DNA of 53,807 nucleotides, taken from Saprospiraceae bacterium. GTDB taxonomy: Bacteria > Bacteroidota > Bacteroidia > Chitinophagales > Saprospiraceae. Shown here in pieces: positions 44,812-53,251 of this stretch. The stretch's first letter is position 1. Every line of letters starts with the position of its first letter. The DNA lies in assembly GCA_020848995.1 (NCBI GenBank), contig JADLHA010000037.1, positions 1 to 53,807 on the forward strand, in the 5' to 3' direction. The notes under the pieces are model-generated. The model had not been told where the DNA came from. It saw nothing but the letters and a program-made list of their open reading frames with translations, and searched no databases. A program made the translations under genes and the position numbers.

Positions 44812-45019
44812 AATTATCAACATGAGAATCACACCTTTGGTTGCTCAGGGGTTAGTAGCAAACGAACGGAACGGGTTTGGCTCCTTGTATTTTAGGATAC
44901 GATCCAGAAGAGTTCAGACAGCAAATCCAATGATTGCCACAAGGAAAGGACGATGTTCCTTTCATGTATACGCAGCAATGCTGCGGAAGTAGGCGGCGGG
45001 CTGTGAATTTTTTATGCCC

Positions 45020-45027
45020 TAACTTTG
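45020..45027 (+). promoter_or_regulatory. Predicted -7 box of tmk
   Basis: TAACTTTG is an exact TAnnTTTG. Leader of about 110 bases; no good -33 element. Confidence 0.4.
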
Positions 45028-45142
45028 CAATGCGGGTGCTTGCCGGAGGTGCCACTTCACCGGCTCGACACCTCAGTTTTTTGCAAAAGTGGGCTACAGC
45101 GCTCCATCTTCGGCGCCCAATGCCTAATATTGTCGGCTCCTT

Positions 45143-45784
45143 ATGAAGCGCAGGAACTTATTCATCGCCTTTGAGGGCATCGACGGCAGCGGCAAGAGCA
45201 CTCAGCTCCGGCTGCTGGCCGACCGGTTGCGGCGGGAAGGGCACCGGGTTTACTGCACCAGCGAGCCGACCGACAGCCCCATCGGGTCGTTGATCCGCAA
45301 CGTCTTCAAGCACCGCATCGAGGCAGATCACCGCACCATTGCTGCGCTCTTTGCCGCTGACCGGATAGACCACCTGGTGAATCGCAGCGACGGCATCCTG
45401 CGCAAGCTCGAAGAGGGCTACACCGTGCTGTGCGACCGGTATTACTTTTCCTCCTACGCCTACCAGGGGATCCACATGCCGGTTGACTGGGTGATTGAAA
45501 TCAATGCTCCGGCAGTGAACATGCTGCGGCCCGACCTCCACATCTACATCGACCTCGAACCCGCGGAGAGCATGCGCCGCGTCCAGAATGGGAGAAGTTC
45601 CACCGAGCTCTACGAGACGACCGAAAACCTCAGGGCCGTTCGCCAGCAGTACCTCGACTGCTTTAACCGCTTTCGCTCGGGTGAAAACTGGTGTCTGCTC
45701 AGCGGCGAGGACACCCCAGAGGAGGTTGCCAAGGCCGTTTGGGTCATGGTCGCGCCACTTCTCGTAAAGCGTGAAGGAGCCTGA
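45143..45784 (+). CDS. tmk: Thymidylate kinase
   Basis: Phosphorylates dTMP to dTDP for DNA synthesis. 213 residues. P-loop FEGIDGSGKSTQLRLL, the DR(Y/H) motif CDRYYFSSYAYQG and TSEPTDSPIGSLIR are present, followed by PDLHIYIDLEPAESMRRV. Full length. It is followed by the DnaE-type polymerase, which has its own promoter. Confidence 0.95.
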   Translation: MKRRNLFIAFEGIDGSGKSTQLRLLADRLRREGHRVYCTSEPTDSPIGSLIRNVFKHRIEADHRTIAALFAADRIDHLVNRSDGILRKLEEGYTVLCDRYYFSSYAYQGIHMPVDWVIEINAPAVNMLRPDLHIYIDLEPAESMRRVQNGRSSTELYETTENLRAVRQQYLDCFNRFRSGENWCLLSGEDTPEEVAKAVWVMVAPLLVKREGA

Positions 45785-45847
45785 TCCCCCTTTTTTCTCC
45801 CCCTCTTTTCTGTGCCATTCGGTCCAATTGACGATGCACCGCAATCC

Positions 45848-45855
45848 TATATTTG
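45848..45855 (+). promoter_or_regulatory. Predicted -7 box of the dnaE-like gene
   Basis: TATATTTG is an exact TAnnTTTG; TTG at 45828-45830 lies 17 bases upstream. The predicted start point falls at the palindrome beginning at 45861. Confidence 0.5.
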
Positions 45856-45858
45856 GAA

Positions 45859-45899
45859 ATGACGGAATATTCGTCTAACATTGCCTTAATTTCCGTCAT
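45859..45899. promoter_or_regulatory. Candidate operator upstream of the dnaE-like gene
   Basis: ATGACGGAA (45859-45867) and TTCCGTCAT (45891-45899) form a 9-bp inverted repeat with a 23-base spacer. The left arm also begins GACGGAATATTCGTC (45861-45875), nearly palindromic around GAATATTC. Its position at the predicted transcription start suits a repressor site; the repressor is not known. Confidence 0.45.
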
Positions 45900-45911
45900 C
45901 TCTTTGCCATT

Positions 45912-48848
45912 ATGCTGCAGCTTTGCCACTCCTACTTTTCCCTGCGTTACGGCACCCTGTCGCCGGAGCAGCTTGCCCGGGAGGCGGCCCGGCTGGAAAT
46001 TGGTGTCCTGCCCATGGTCGACATCAACAACTGTTCGGCGGCGTATGCGTTTGCCCAGGCCTGTGTGCAGGAGGGTATTCGGCCGGTGTACGGTGTGGAT
46101 TTCCGCCGCTGTGGAGAGCACTTGTTCACCGCGCTGGCGCGCGATGCCGAGGGCATTGCCGAGATCAACCGGCACCTGAGCACGCTGCCTGCGGAGGATC
46201 CGTCTCGCCGGGCACCTCACTGGGAGCACTGTTTTGTCATTTACCGCGATGCCGCCCCCTGTCCACCCGGGGAGTTGCGTCCATTCGAATACGTCGGCAT
46301 CCGGCCCTCAAAAGTGGGGTCTTTATTTTCGTCGCCGCTGCGCCACCACCCCGAACGGCTCGTAGCTTGCAATCCGGCGACGTTTGCCGTCGACGCCGAC
46401 CACCGCACCCACAAGTTGCTTCGCTGTATCGACCTCAACATCGCCCTGGGCCGCCTGACCCCGGGCCAGTGTGCTTCGCCAGACGAACGGCTGCTGGCGC
46501 CGGCAGCGCTGCGAGAGCGGTACGCGCTGTTCCCGCAATTGTTGCGCAACGCAGAGGCCGTGCTCGACCAATGCCAATTCGACATGCCGTCGTCGCCGGC
46601 CAACAACCGGCGCAGCTTTACGGGAAATCCGGAAGGCGACTACACTTTGCTGACCAAACTCGCTTTTCAGGGTTGCCGCCGCCGTTACGGCATCAAAAAC
46701 GCCCGTGCCGAAGAGCGCATGCGCCGCGAACTCCAGGTGATCTACCGGCTCGGCTTCTGCGCCTATTTTCTGATCACCTGGGACATCGTGCGCTACGCGC
46801 AAAGCGCCGGCTACTACCACGTCGGGCGCGGCAGCGGCGCCAACTCCATCGTTGCATTCTGTCTTTACATCACCGACGTCGACCCCCTCGAACTGGACCT
46901 CTATTTCGAGCGTTTCATCAACCCGCACCGCAGCAGTCCCCCCGATTTTGACATCGACTTTTCCTGGAGCGAGCGCGACGACGTGACCGAATACATTTTC
47001 GAGCGCTACGGTCGCGACTACACCGCACTGCTGGCCACCTACAACACCTTTAAAGGCAAGTCGATCGTTCGCGAGTTGGGCAAGGTCTTTGGATTGCCCA
47101 AAGCCGACATCGACACCATTGTCGACCACCCCAACGATTCCCGCCTGCACCATCCCTATTCGCGACACATTTTCGCATACGGCAAGCGGATCGAAAAATT
47201 TCCCAACTACCTGTCGATCCATGCCGGGGGCGTGCTCATTTCCGAGCGCCCGCTCCACTACCACACGGCGCTGCAACAGATGCCCAAGGGCTTTCCCGTC
47301 ACCCATTTCGACATGTACGGCGCCGAGGACCTTCAATTTCACAAATACGACATTCTGAGCCAGCGCGGGCTGGGGCATATTCGCGATGCCGTGGAGCTCG
47401 TGCGCCGGAACCAGGGGCGCAGCGTGGAAATTCACGACATTGCGGCGATCAAACGCGACGAGCGGGTGCGACAGCAACTGCGCTCAGGACACTGCACCGG
47501 TTGCTTTTACATCGAGTCGCCCGCCATGCGGGGTCTGCTGCACAAGTTGCGCTGCGACAACTACGTGCACCTGGTCGCGGCCAGCAGCATCATCCGCCCC
47601 GGCGTGGCCCAATCGGGTATGATGCGCGCCTACATCGAGCGCTTTCACCACCCCGAGCGGGTGCAGTACCTGCATCCCGTCTTTGCCGAACACCTCGGAG
47701 AGACCTTCGGCGTCATGGTTTACCAGGAAGATGTCATGAAGATCGTGCACCACTTTGCCGGACTCGCGCTCGACGAATCGGACGTGCTGCGGAGGATCAT
47801 GACGGGCAAACGCAAGGACTCGGACACCTTTCGCGGCCTGATGGAAAAGTATTTTGCCAACTGCCGGGAGAGGGGCTATCCTGAAGAGCTGACGCACGAG
47901 GTGTGGCGGCAGATCGAAAGTTTCAGCGGCTATTCGTTTTGCAAAGCCCACTCGGCCTCCTTTGCCGTGGAATCGTTCCAGAGCCTCTACCTCAAAGCTC
48001 ATTTTCCTCTCGAGTTCATGGTTGCCGTGATCAACAACTTCGGGGGATTTTATCGCACAGAGGTGTACGTACATGAGGCGCGCATGGCCGGAGCTGCCGT
48101 TCGCCCACCCTGCGTCAACCATAGCCGTTACCTGACCCACATCGAAGGAGAGGTGATCTACCTCGGCTTTGTGCATGTGCAATCGCTGGAACAATCCGCA
48201 GCCCTGCGCATCACCGAAGAGCGCGATCGGAACGGCCCTTATGCCAGCATGGAGGATTTCATCCGAAGGGTGCCCATGGGGCGCGAATCGTTGCAGCTCC
48301 TGATACGCATCGGAGCCTTTGGCTTTACCGGCTTGAGCAAGACCCGTCTGATGTGGGAGAAAAACGCCGTGCCGGAGATGGGCAGCACCCAGGTAGCTCC
48401 GGCCAGCCTCTTTGCAGACGACGGCGGGGACTTTGCCTACCCGCAACTCGACGACGGCCCCTACGACCAGGCCTTCGACGAGATCGAACTGCTGGGATTT
48501 CCACTGTGCAGTCCCTTTGAGTTGCTTGCCCAAAACGCCGGCCCCCACCTTCCGGCTGCGCAAATGCCGGCACATCTCCACCGGCGGGTGCGCATGCTGG
48601 GATACTACGTCACCCAAAAGCCGGTGCGCACCAGGCAGGGCCAGTACATGGCCTTCGGCACCTGGCTGGACCCCGAAGGCCGCTTTTTCGACAGCGTCCA
48701 CTTCCCGGACGAAATGGCCCGCTTTCCCTTCCAGGGTCGCGGCTGCTACCTGCTCGAGGGCCGCATTGTGGAGGATTTCGGTTTCCCAAGCCTGGAAGTC
48801 GCACAAATGCACAAACTGCCCTTCATCACAGACCCGCGCAGTTCGTAA
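45912..48848 (+). CDS. Second DNA polymerase III alpha subunit, DnaE2-like, PHP degraded
   Basis: 978 residues, shorter than replicative DnaE (about 1160). The N-terminal PHP domain starts LCHSYFSLRYGTLSPEQL and has LPMVDINN where active PHP domains have T-D-H, so its metal site is probably lost. The palm is intact: PPDFDIDFSWSERDD (Asp345, Asp347) and HKYDILSQRGLGHI with the third Asp. The tail has EIELLGFPLCSPFELL and an OB-like domain (RVRMLGYYVTQKPVRTRQGQ). This matches the Bacteroidota accessory DnaE tied to damage-induced synthesis with ImuA/DinB proteins. Those partners are not adjacent here. Its own promoter and a possible operator lie upstream. Confidence 0.9.
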   Translation: MLQLCHSYFSLRYGTLSPEQLAREAARLEIGVLPMVDINNCSAAYAFAQACVQEGIRPVYGVDFRRCGEHLFTALARDAEGIAEINRHLSTLPAEDPSRRAPHWEHCFVIYRDAAPCPPGELRPFEYVGIRPSKVGSLFSSPLRHHPERLVACNPATFAVDADHRTHKLLRCIDLNIALGRLTPGQCASPDERLLAPAALRERYALFPQLLRNAEAVLDQCQFDMPSSPANNRRSFTGNPEGDYTLLTKLAFQGCRRRYGIKNARAEERMRRELQVIYRLGFCAYFLITWDIVRYAQSAGYYHVGRGSGANSIVAFCLYITDVDPLELDLYFERFINPHRSSPPDFDIDFSWSERDDVTEYIFERYGRDYTALLATYNTFKGKSIVRELGKVFGLPKADIDTIVDHPNDSRLHHPYSRHIFAYGKRIEKFPNYLSIHAGGVLISERPLHYHTALQQMPKGFPVTHFDMYGAEDLQFHKYDILSQRGLGHIRDAVELVRRNQGRSVEIHDIAAIKRDERVRQQLRSGHCTGCFYIESPAMRGLLHKLRCDNYVHLVAASSIIRPGVAQSGMMRAYIERFHHPERVQYLHPVFAEHLGETFGVMVYQEDVMKIVHHFAGLALDESDVLRRIMTGKRKDSDTFRGLMEKYFANCRERGYPEELTHEVWRQIESFSGYSFCKAHSASFAVESFQSLYLKAHFPLEFMVAVINNFGGFYRTEVYVHEARMAGAAVRPPCVNHSRYLTHIEGEVIYLGFVHVQSLEQSAALRITEERDRNGPYASMEDFIRRVPMGRESLQLLIRIGAFGFTGLSKTRLMWEKNAVPEMGSTQVAPASLFADDGGDFAYPQLDDGPYDQAFDEIELLGFPLCSPFELLAQNAGPHLPAAQMPAHLHRRVRMLGYYVTQKPVRTRQGQYMAFGTWLDPEGRFFDSVHFPDEMARFPFQGRGCYLLEGRIVEDFGFPSLEVAQMHKLPFITDPRSS

Positions 48849-49002
48849 GCGAGGGAATTGAAATGCGAAATGGACAATAGGACCGTTGACAATGCCCTGA
48901 ATTGCCCATTATCCTTTTTCGATCATCCGTTCCCGCCGGTTCTCCGGTGAAGAATCCGGCTGGACGGGACTCTAAATGCGCGGCATTTTATAACTTGTCG
49001 CC

Positions 49003-49821
49003 ATGCGCTGGACATTTCGCAATATCGTCCTTGCGGCCGGGGGTCTTTTGTTGTTGTACCTCGTCGGCATGATGTCCCTGTACATCTTCATCAACCCCAT
49101 TGTATTCCGCGCAGAGAGGACGGGACATTACAAGACCCCTGTCAGCCAGCGCATTCGCGAAGAGCGCATCCCGCTTCCCGGAGACCAGCAGCTCTACGCC
49201 TATTTTTTTGCAGCCAGGGCACCGCATAAAGGGGTTGTCCTGTTTTTACATGGGGTGCGGGGCAATCTCGACCGGTACGCAGCCCAGTGTCTGCAATTTA
49301 CACAGCGCGGGTACTCCGTCCTCATGCCCGACGGGCGCGGTTTTGGCCGGTCGGAAGGCCGCATCGGAGAAAGCAGCCTGATGGAGGACGTCCTGGCGTG
49401 CAGCGACTGGCTGAGCAAGCGCTTTCGCGAAGACAGCCTCGTGGTCTACGCCATGGACTTTATGGTTCCGGCAGCCTGTTATGCTAATTCCATATGGCCC
49501 TGCCGCCTGCTGGTGCTCGACAATCCCGTGTATTCCCTGAGGAGCTGGATTCGCTGCCGGTATCCGGCCTTTGTTTTGCCTTACGAACTCAAATACGATT
49601 TCAACACCTACGAGTACCTGCCGAATTGTCTGAGTCCGGTGTTCATCCTGCGTCCGCAGCACCGCGCAGCGTGCACCCCCGAAGAAGCGACGCGGCTGCA
49701 ACAGATGCTGCCGGATCCCGGTGCGTTTCTTCAGCTTGAGGAAGCTCCGGGAGAATCGCCCTACGAACAGGAGCCCTATCGGCGGATGCTCGACCAACTC
49801 CTGATGACCGATTCGCGATGA
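49003..49821 (+). CDS. Membrane-anchored alpha/beta hydrolase with altered nucleophile elbow
   Basis: 272 residues. One N-terminal TM helix (IVLAAGGLLLLYLVGMMSLY) and an alpha/beta hydrolase domain: VVLFLHGVRGNLDRYAAQ (oxyanion region) and SVLMPDGRGFGRSEG. Where the GxSxG elbow is expected the sequence reads VVYAMDFMVPAACYA, so Ser is replaced by Asp and both glycines are gone. It may use an Asp nucleophile or be a non-catalytic homologue. The C-terminus keeps a His-free region in place of the usual catalytic His (PGESPYEQEPYRRML). The last four bases overlap the trmB ATG. Confidence 0.75.
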   Translation: MRWTFRNIVLAAGGLLLLYLVGMMSLYIFINPIVFRAERTGHYKTPVSQRIREERIPLPGDQQLYAYFFAARAPHKGVVLFLHGVRGNLDRYAAQCLQFTQRGYSVLMPDGRGFGRSEGRIGESSLMEDVLACSDWLSKRFREDSLVVYAMDFMVPAACYANSIWPCRLLVLDNPVYSLRSWIRCRYPAFVLPYELKYDFNTYEYLPNCLSPVFILRPQHRAACTPEEATRLQQMLPDPGAFLQLEEAPGESPYEQEPYRRMLDQLLMTDSR

Positions 49822-50525
49822 GCAAGCGCAGCAAACTCGAGAAATTTGCCCAGAACCTGGACTTTCCCAACGTATTCGAGCACTTCGGCTACGAAGACGA
49901 TGCACTCTATGCCAACGCAAACAAAAAGATCAATTTCCGTGGATCCTGGTGTTCCGGACATTTCTGCAACAATCACCCGTTGACGCTCGAGCTGGCCTGT
50001 GGGCGTGGCGAATACAGCCTGGGCATGGCCGCTTTGCATCCCGGCCGCAACTTCATTGGCGTCGACATCAAGGGAGCGCGCATCTGGAATGGTGCAAAAC
50101 GAGCCCTCCGGCTGGGATTGACCAACGTAGCCTTTGTGCGTACGCGCATCGAAGGGCTTTCCCGGTTTTTTGCCGGTGGGGAAGTCGACGAAATATGGAT
50201 CACCTTTCCCGACCCGTTTCCCCGTTCGGGCAAGGCCTCCCGGCGACTCACATCTCCGGAATTTCTCGACCGGTATGCGCTGGTGCTGAAGCATGGGGCC
50301 TTACTGCATTTGAAAACCGACGACCCCGACCTGTATGCATTCAGCATTGAAAGTGTCGATACGCATGAAGCTTACGAACGTTTGTTCGCAAACGAATCCA
50401 TTTACGAAAGTAGCTTTGAATTCCCTGAAAAAAACATCCGCACCTACTACGAAAACCTGCACCTCGCCGCTGGTAAAAAGATCCACTACCTGCGGTTTCG
50501 ATTCACTGGCGGGGAGTCTCGTTAA
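49818..50525 (+). CDS. trmB: tRNA (guanine-N7)-methyltransferase
   Basis: A 235-residue SAM-dependent enzyme making m7G46 in the tRNA variable loop. SAM motif I LTLELACGRGEYSLGMA, motif II NFIGVDIKGARIW, and the family signature DEIWITFPDPFPRSGKASRR. Downstream HLKTDDPDLYAFS is also typical. The start overlaps the hydrolase stop by four bases; the end overlaps the convergent isoaspartyl peptidase by four. A copy of the scattered palindrome at 50370-50389 encodes part of AYERLFAN. Confidence 0.95.
   Translation: MSKRSKLEKFAQNLDFPNVFEHFGYEDDALYANANKKINFRGSWCSGHFCNNHPLTLELACGRGEYSLGMAALHPGRNFIGVDIKGARIWNGAKRALRLGLTNVAFVRTRIEGLSRFFAGGEVDEIWITFPDPFPRSGKASRRLTSPEFLDRYALVLKHGALLHLKTDDPDLYAFSIESVDTHEAYERLFANESIYESSFEFPEKNIRTYYENLHLAAGKKIHYLRFRFTGGESR
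50370..50389 (+). repeat. Scattered palindrome ACGAACGTTTG inside trmB
   Basis: GCTTACGAACGTTTGTTCGC has the exact core, in gene orientation. It encodes AYERLFA. Confidence 0.7.
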
Positions 50526-51484
50526 ACCCGCTGGTCATGGGGGAGCGCATCCCCGTTTTCGCCGCCAAAGATGCCGATCCAGGCCGCCTCTCCCCGGCGG
50601 CGGGAAGCCCTGTACATTCCCGCCGTGTTAAATGGCATGCTGATGTGGCCCCGATGATCAACGGCGATGAGCCCCCCTTCACCACCGATGTTCTGCAGAT
50701 GTTCGAAGATGACTTTTCGCGCTGCGACATCGAGCGACTGTCGTCCGTAGCGCATCAGGCAGGAAAGGTGGGCTGCCGCATGGATGCGGATGAAGTGCTC
50801 TCCCGTTCCCGTGCACGAAACAGCGCAGCGGTCGTCGGCCCAGGTGCCCGCACCGGCAATGGGTGAGTCGCCGATGCGGCCCCAGCGCTTATTGGTCATG
50901 CCACCGGTTGAGGTCGCTGCAGCGAGGTTGCCCGACGCATCGAGGGCAACCGCACCAACGGTACCAAACGTGCCGCCGTCGTGGTCTAGGCGAACTTTTT
51001 TCTCCCGTTTGGCCTCCAGGTATTGTTTGTAGCGGAGTGCCTTAAAAAAATAAGCTTTCGGCTTGCGCCCGATGTCCATTTTGCGCGCAAAACGCTCAGC
51101 TCCCCTTCCCGCAAGCAATACGTGGTCGGTGTGTTCCATGACGGCGCGTGCAAGGTGTATAGGGTTGCGAATGCGTCTCACCAGGGCAACCGCCCCTACC
51201 CGTTGACTGCGCCCCTCCATAATGGCGGCGTCCATCTCATGCTCCCCGCGTGCATTGAACACAGAGCCTTTGCCAGCATTGAACAAAGGACAATCTTCCA
51301 GTGCAGAAACGCTGGTAGCAACCGCGTCGAGCGCGCTCCCACCGCTTTCGAGTACGGCGTAACCCTTTTCCAATGCCGCGCTGAGCGCATTTTCGTATTT
51401 TTTGCGCAGACGCGCATCCATCTTTTCCTGGAGAAGCGTGCCGGCACCACCGTGTATAGCAATGCAGTAATTGTGGGTCTTCAT
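50522..51484 (-). CDS. Isoaspartyl peptidase/L-asparaginase (Ntn hydrolase)
   Basis: 320 residues, plant-type asparaginase family that removes isoaspartyl residues from peptides. It would be made as a proenzyme and cleave itself before Thr in HDGGTFGTVGAVAL (about residue 177), the Ntn nucleophile. Other family motifs are IAIHGGAGTLLQE at the start, DCPLFNAGKGSVFNARGE, STGGMTNKRWGRIGDSPIAG and SCTGTGEHFIR. No signal peptide, so it is cytoplasmic. It is divergent from the beta-helix gene. Confidence 0.93.
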   Translation of the reverse strand: MKTHNYCIAIHGGAGTLLQEKMDARLRKKYENALSAALEKGYAVLESGGSALDAVATSVSALEDCPLFNAGKGSVFNARGEHEMDAAIMEGRSQRVGAVALVRRIRNPIHLARAVMEHTDHVLLAGRGAERFARKMDIGRKPKAYFFKALRYKQYLEAKREKKVRLDHDGGTFGTVGAVALDASGNLAAATSTGGMTNKRWGRIGDSPIAGAGTWADDRCAVSCTGTGEHFIRIHAAAHLSCLMRYGRQSLDVAARKVIFEHLQNIGGEGGLIAVDHRGHISMPFNTAGMYRASRRRGEAAWIGIFGGENGDALPHDQRV

Positions 51485-51500
51485 CGTTGTTGCGTTTCGA

Positions 51501-51508
51501 CAAAGTTA
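51501..51508 (-). promoter_or_regulatory. Predicted -7 box of isoaspartyl peptidase
   Basis: Minus-strand TAACTTTG is an exact TAnnTTTG, 16 bases before the ATG. Confidence 0.45.
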
Positions 51509-51553
51509 ATCTGAAGCCCCTCTTCCAGTGGACCGAGACTGATCAATTTCGCC

Positions 51554-51561
51554 TATCTTTA
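51554..51561 (+). promoter_or_regulatory. Predicted -7 box of the beta-helix gene
   Basis: TATCTTTA matches TAnnTTTG except the last base and ends six bases before the ATG, which implies a very short or absent leader. Confidence 0.3.
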
Positions 51562-51567
51562 TTGCCT

Positions 51568-53043
51568 ATGAAAAATGCGATCATTCTGGCAATTCTGGTT
51601 TTCCTGACCGGGGCTGCTGCTGCACAGCGCGTGCTCGACGTAGGTCCCGGCAAACCCTATTCCAACCCTCAGGCAGCCGCTGCTGCAGCCCATCCAGGTG
51701 ACACCATCCGGATGCATCCTGACCTCTATCCGGGGAATTACTACATCTCCAATTTGAAAGGCCGCCCCGATGCCTGGATTACCTTGGAAGGCACCGACCC
51801 CGCCCAGGTCATCCTGGAGGGCAGCTCCGAAGGACTACATTTGACCGATGCCACCTACGTGCACATTCGCAGGCTTACGCTGCGCGGACAAAAGGGAAAC
51901 GGAATGAACATCGACGACGGGGGCAGTTTCGACAGCCCCACGCACCACGTGATCATCGAAGCATGCACGTTCCGCGATATGGCAGCCTCGGGAAACAACG
52001 ACCTGCTCAAACTGTCCGGACTCGACTCCTTCGTCATTCGAAATTGTCATTTTGAAAATGGATCTACCGGCGGCAGCGGCATAGATATGGTAGGTTGCCA
52101 TTTTGGAGAAATTGCACACAACCGCTTTGTAAAACTGGGAAGCAACAGCATACAGGCCAAGGGGGGCACGAGCGACCTGAAGATCTTTGCTAACCATTTC
52201 ACAAACGGTGGACAAAGAACCCTAAACCTCGGCGGCAGCACGGGTGCTGCCTTTTTCCGCCCCGCGGGAGCAAACTACGAAGCGCGGGATATCCTGGTTT
52301 TTGCCAACGTGATTGAGGGATCGCTGGCTCCGATCGCCTATGTCGGCTGCCGCAACGTTGCCGTGGTCAACAACACCCTCATCCTGCCCGGCCGCTGGAT
52401 CATGCGCATACTTCAGGAGAGCACCGATACTTCATATTACTTAAGCTGCGCAAACAACCTGTTTTTCAATAATGTCGTCGTGGTCGACCGTGCCCTCTCT
52501 ACAGATGTTAATATTGGCCCTTACACCAGCCCTTCCACATTTCACTTCTCCAACAACCTCTGGTACCACCTCGACCTGGCTGGATGGGGTGGTCCGCAAC
52601 TCCCGGTTCCTGAATCCAATGGGATTGTCCAGAAAGACCCGCTCTTTGTTGAATTCGCAGCAGGCAACTACCGTCTGAAACACGGATCACCCGCTATAGG
52701 CAAAGGCTCGCCTGTTTTTCCTGGGCTAAGGGATTTTCTCGGTACTTCCTACCTGCCCATTCCTTCCATCGGTGCATTCGAAGCAGGCACGACGGTGTCA
52801 ACTGGTCTGTCGACCGAATTGCAATGCACCATCTATCCCAACCCTTATCGCGACAAGATCTGCATTGCGGGCATTCCCCCTGACTGCCATTACCTGCTGG
52901 TCCATGCGCGGGGTTCCATCCTCAACAGCGGCAGCCTGAAACCAGGAGACGACTGCATTCCGCCGGCCACCTCCGCTCCCTGCTGGCTGATCCTTCGTTC
53001 CGGAAATGCGATCAAAATAGAATTGATACTGGAGATGAAATAA
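51568..53043 (+). CDS. Secreted parallel beta-helix protein with type IX-like C-terminus
   Basis: 491 residues. Signal peptide MKNAIILAILVFLTGAAAA then QRVLDVGPGKPYSNPQAA. Residues about 25-400 form repeated short strands typical of a right-handed beta-helix (VIIEACTFRDMAASGNND; FVIRNCHFENGSTGGSGID; ILVFANVIEGSLAPIAYVG), as in pectate-lyase-like and other polysaccharide-active proteins. A chondroitinase-B-like lyase role is possible but no catalytic residue was assigned. The end (TIYPNPYRDKICIAGIPPD) has the YPNP start of type A sorting domains, though the last part is divergent. The upstream frame extension lacks signal form. Confidence 0.8.
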   Translation: MKNAIILAILVFLTGAAAAQRVLDVGPGKPYSNPQAAAAAAHPGDTIRMHPDLYPGNYYISNLKGRPDAWITLEGTDPAQVILEGSSEGLHLTDATYVHIRRLTLRGQKGNGMNIDDGGSFDSPTHHVIIEACTFRDMAASGNNDLLKLSGLDSFVIRNCHFENGSTGGSGIDMVGCHFGEIAHNRFVKLGSNSIQAKGGTSDLKIFANHFTNGGQRTLNLGGSTGAAFFRPAGANYEARDILVFANVIEGSLAPIAYVGCRNVAVVNNTLILPGRWIMRILQESTDTSYYLSCANNLFFNNVVVVDRALSTDVNIGPYTSPSTFHFSNNLWYHLDLAGWGGPQLPVPESNGIVQKDPLFVEFAAGNYRLKHGSPAIGKGSPVFPGLRDFLGTSYLPIPSIGAFEAGTTVSTGLSTELQCTIYPNPYRDKICIAGIPPDCHYLLVHARGSILNSGSLKPGDDCIPPATSAPCWLILRSGNAIKIELILEMK

Positions 53044-53097
53044 TGGAGAATGGTTAAACAGATATTCTTAAGGGGAGAAGTTTGAAATTTACTGTAC

Positions 53098-53129
53098 AGA
53101 TTGTTCAACTTGCAAGAGTTGTACAATCT
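53098..53129. terminator. Long hairpin downstream of the beta-helix gene
   Basis: AGATTGTTCAACT pairs with AGTTGTACAATCT over a 6-base loop with one mismatch. It lies 55 bases after the stop. The U tract of a classical terminator is missing, so a repeat hairpin is equally possible. Confidence 0.35.
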
Positions 53130-53251
53130 CAAAATGAATTCGTTTGATCGAGACAGCTTCTGAGCAACGGGACGACCATTGACAATAGATCGGTTACCTC
53201 TCCAAAATCAGGATCGTTGCCTTGATTTGCAATTAGGGGCACTTCTACCCC

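Larger units (their letters stand above)
44720..45142. other. Intergenic stretch before tmk
   Basis: About 420 bases. It contains one scattered palindrome (44792-44811) and the predicted tmk -7 box (45020). Small open frames here have no family-like sequence. No RNA gene is recognised. Confidence 0.5.

Noticed and set aside
44762-44992. 76-codon frame before tmk
   Set aside because: Low-complexity translation, no family, and it spans a palindrome copy and probable promoter region.
46323-48812. Two long antisense frames opposite the dnaE-like gene (384 and 442 codons)
   Set aside because: They are shadows caused by GC-rich codon use; no family-like sequence, while the plus-strand polymerase is intact.
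48849-49002. Short GACAATAGGACCGTTGACAATG tract, similar to one near 53175, as a repeat family
   Set aside because: The similarity is short and low in complexity; two loose matches do not establish a family.
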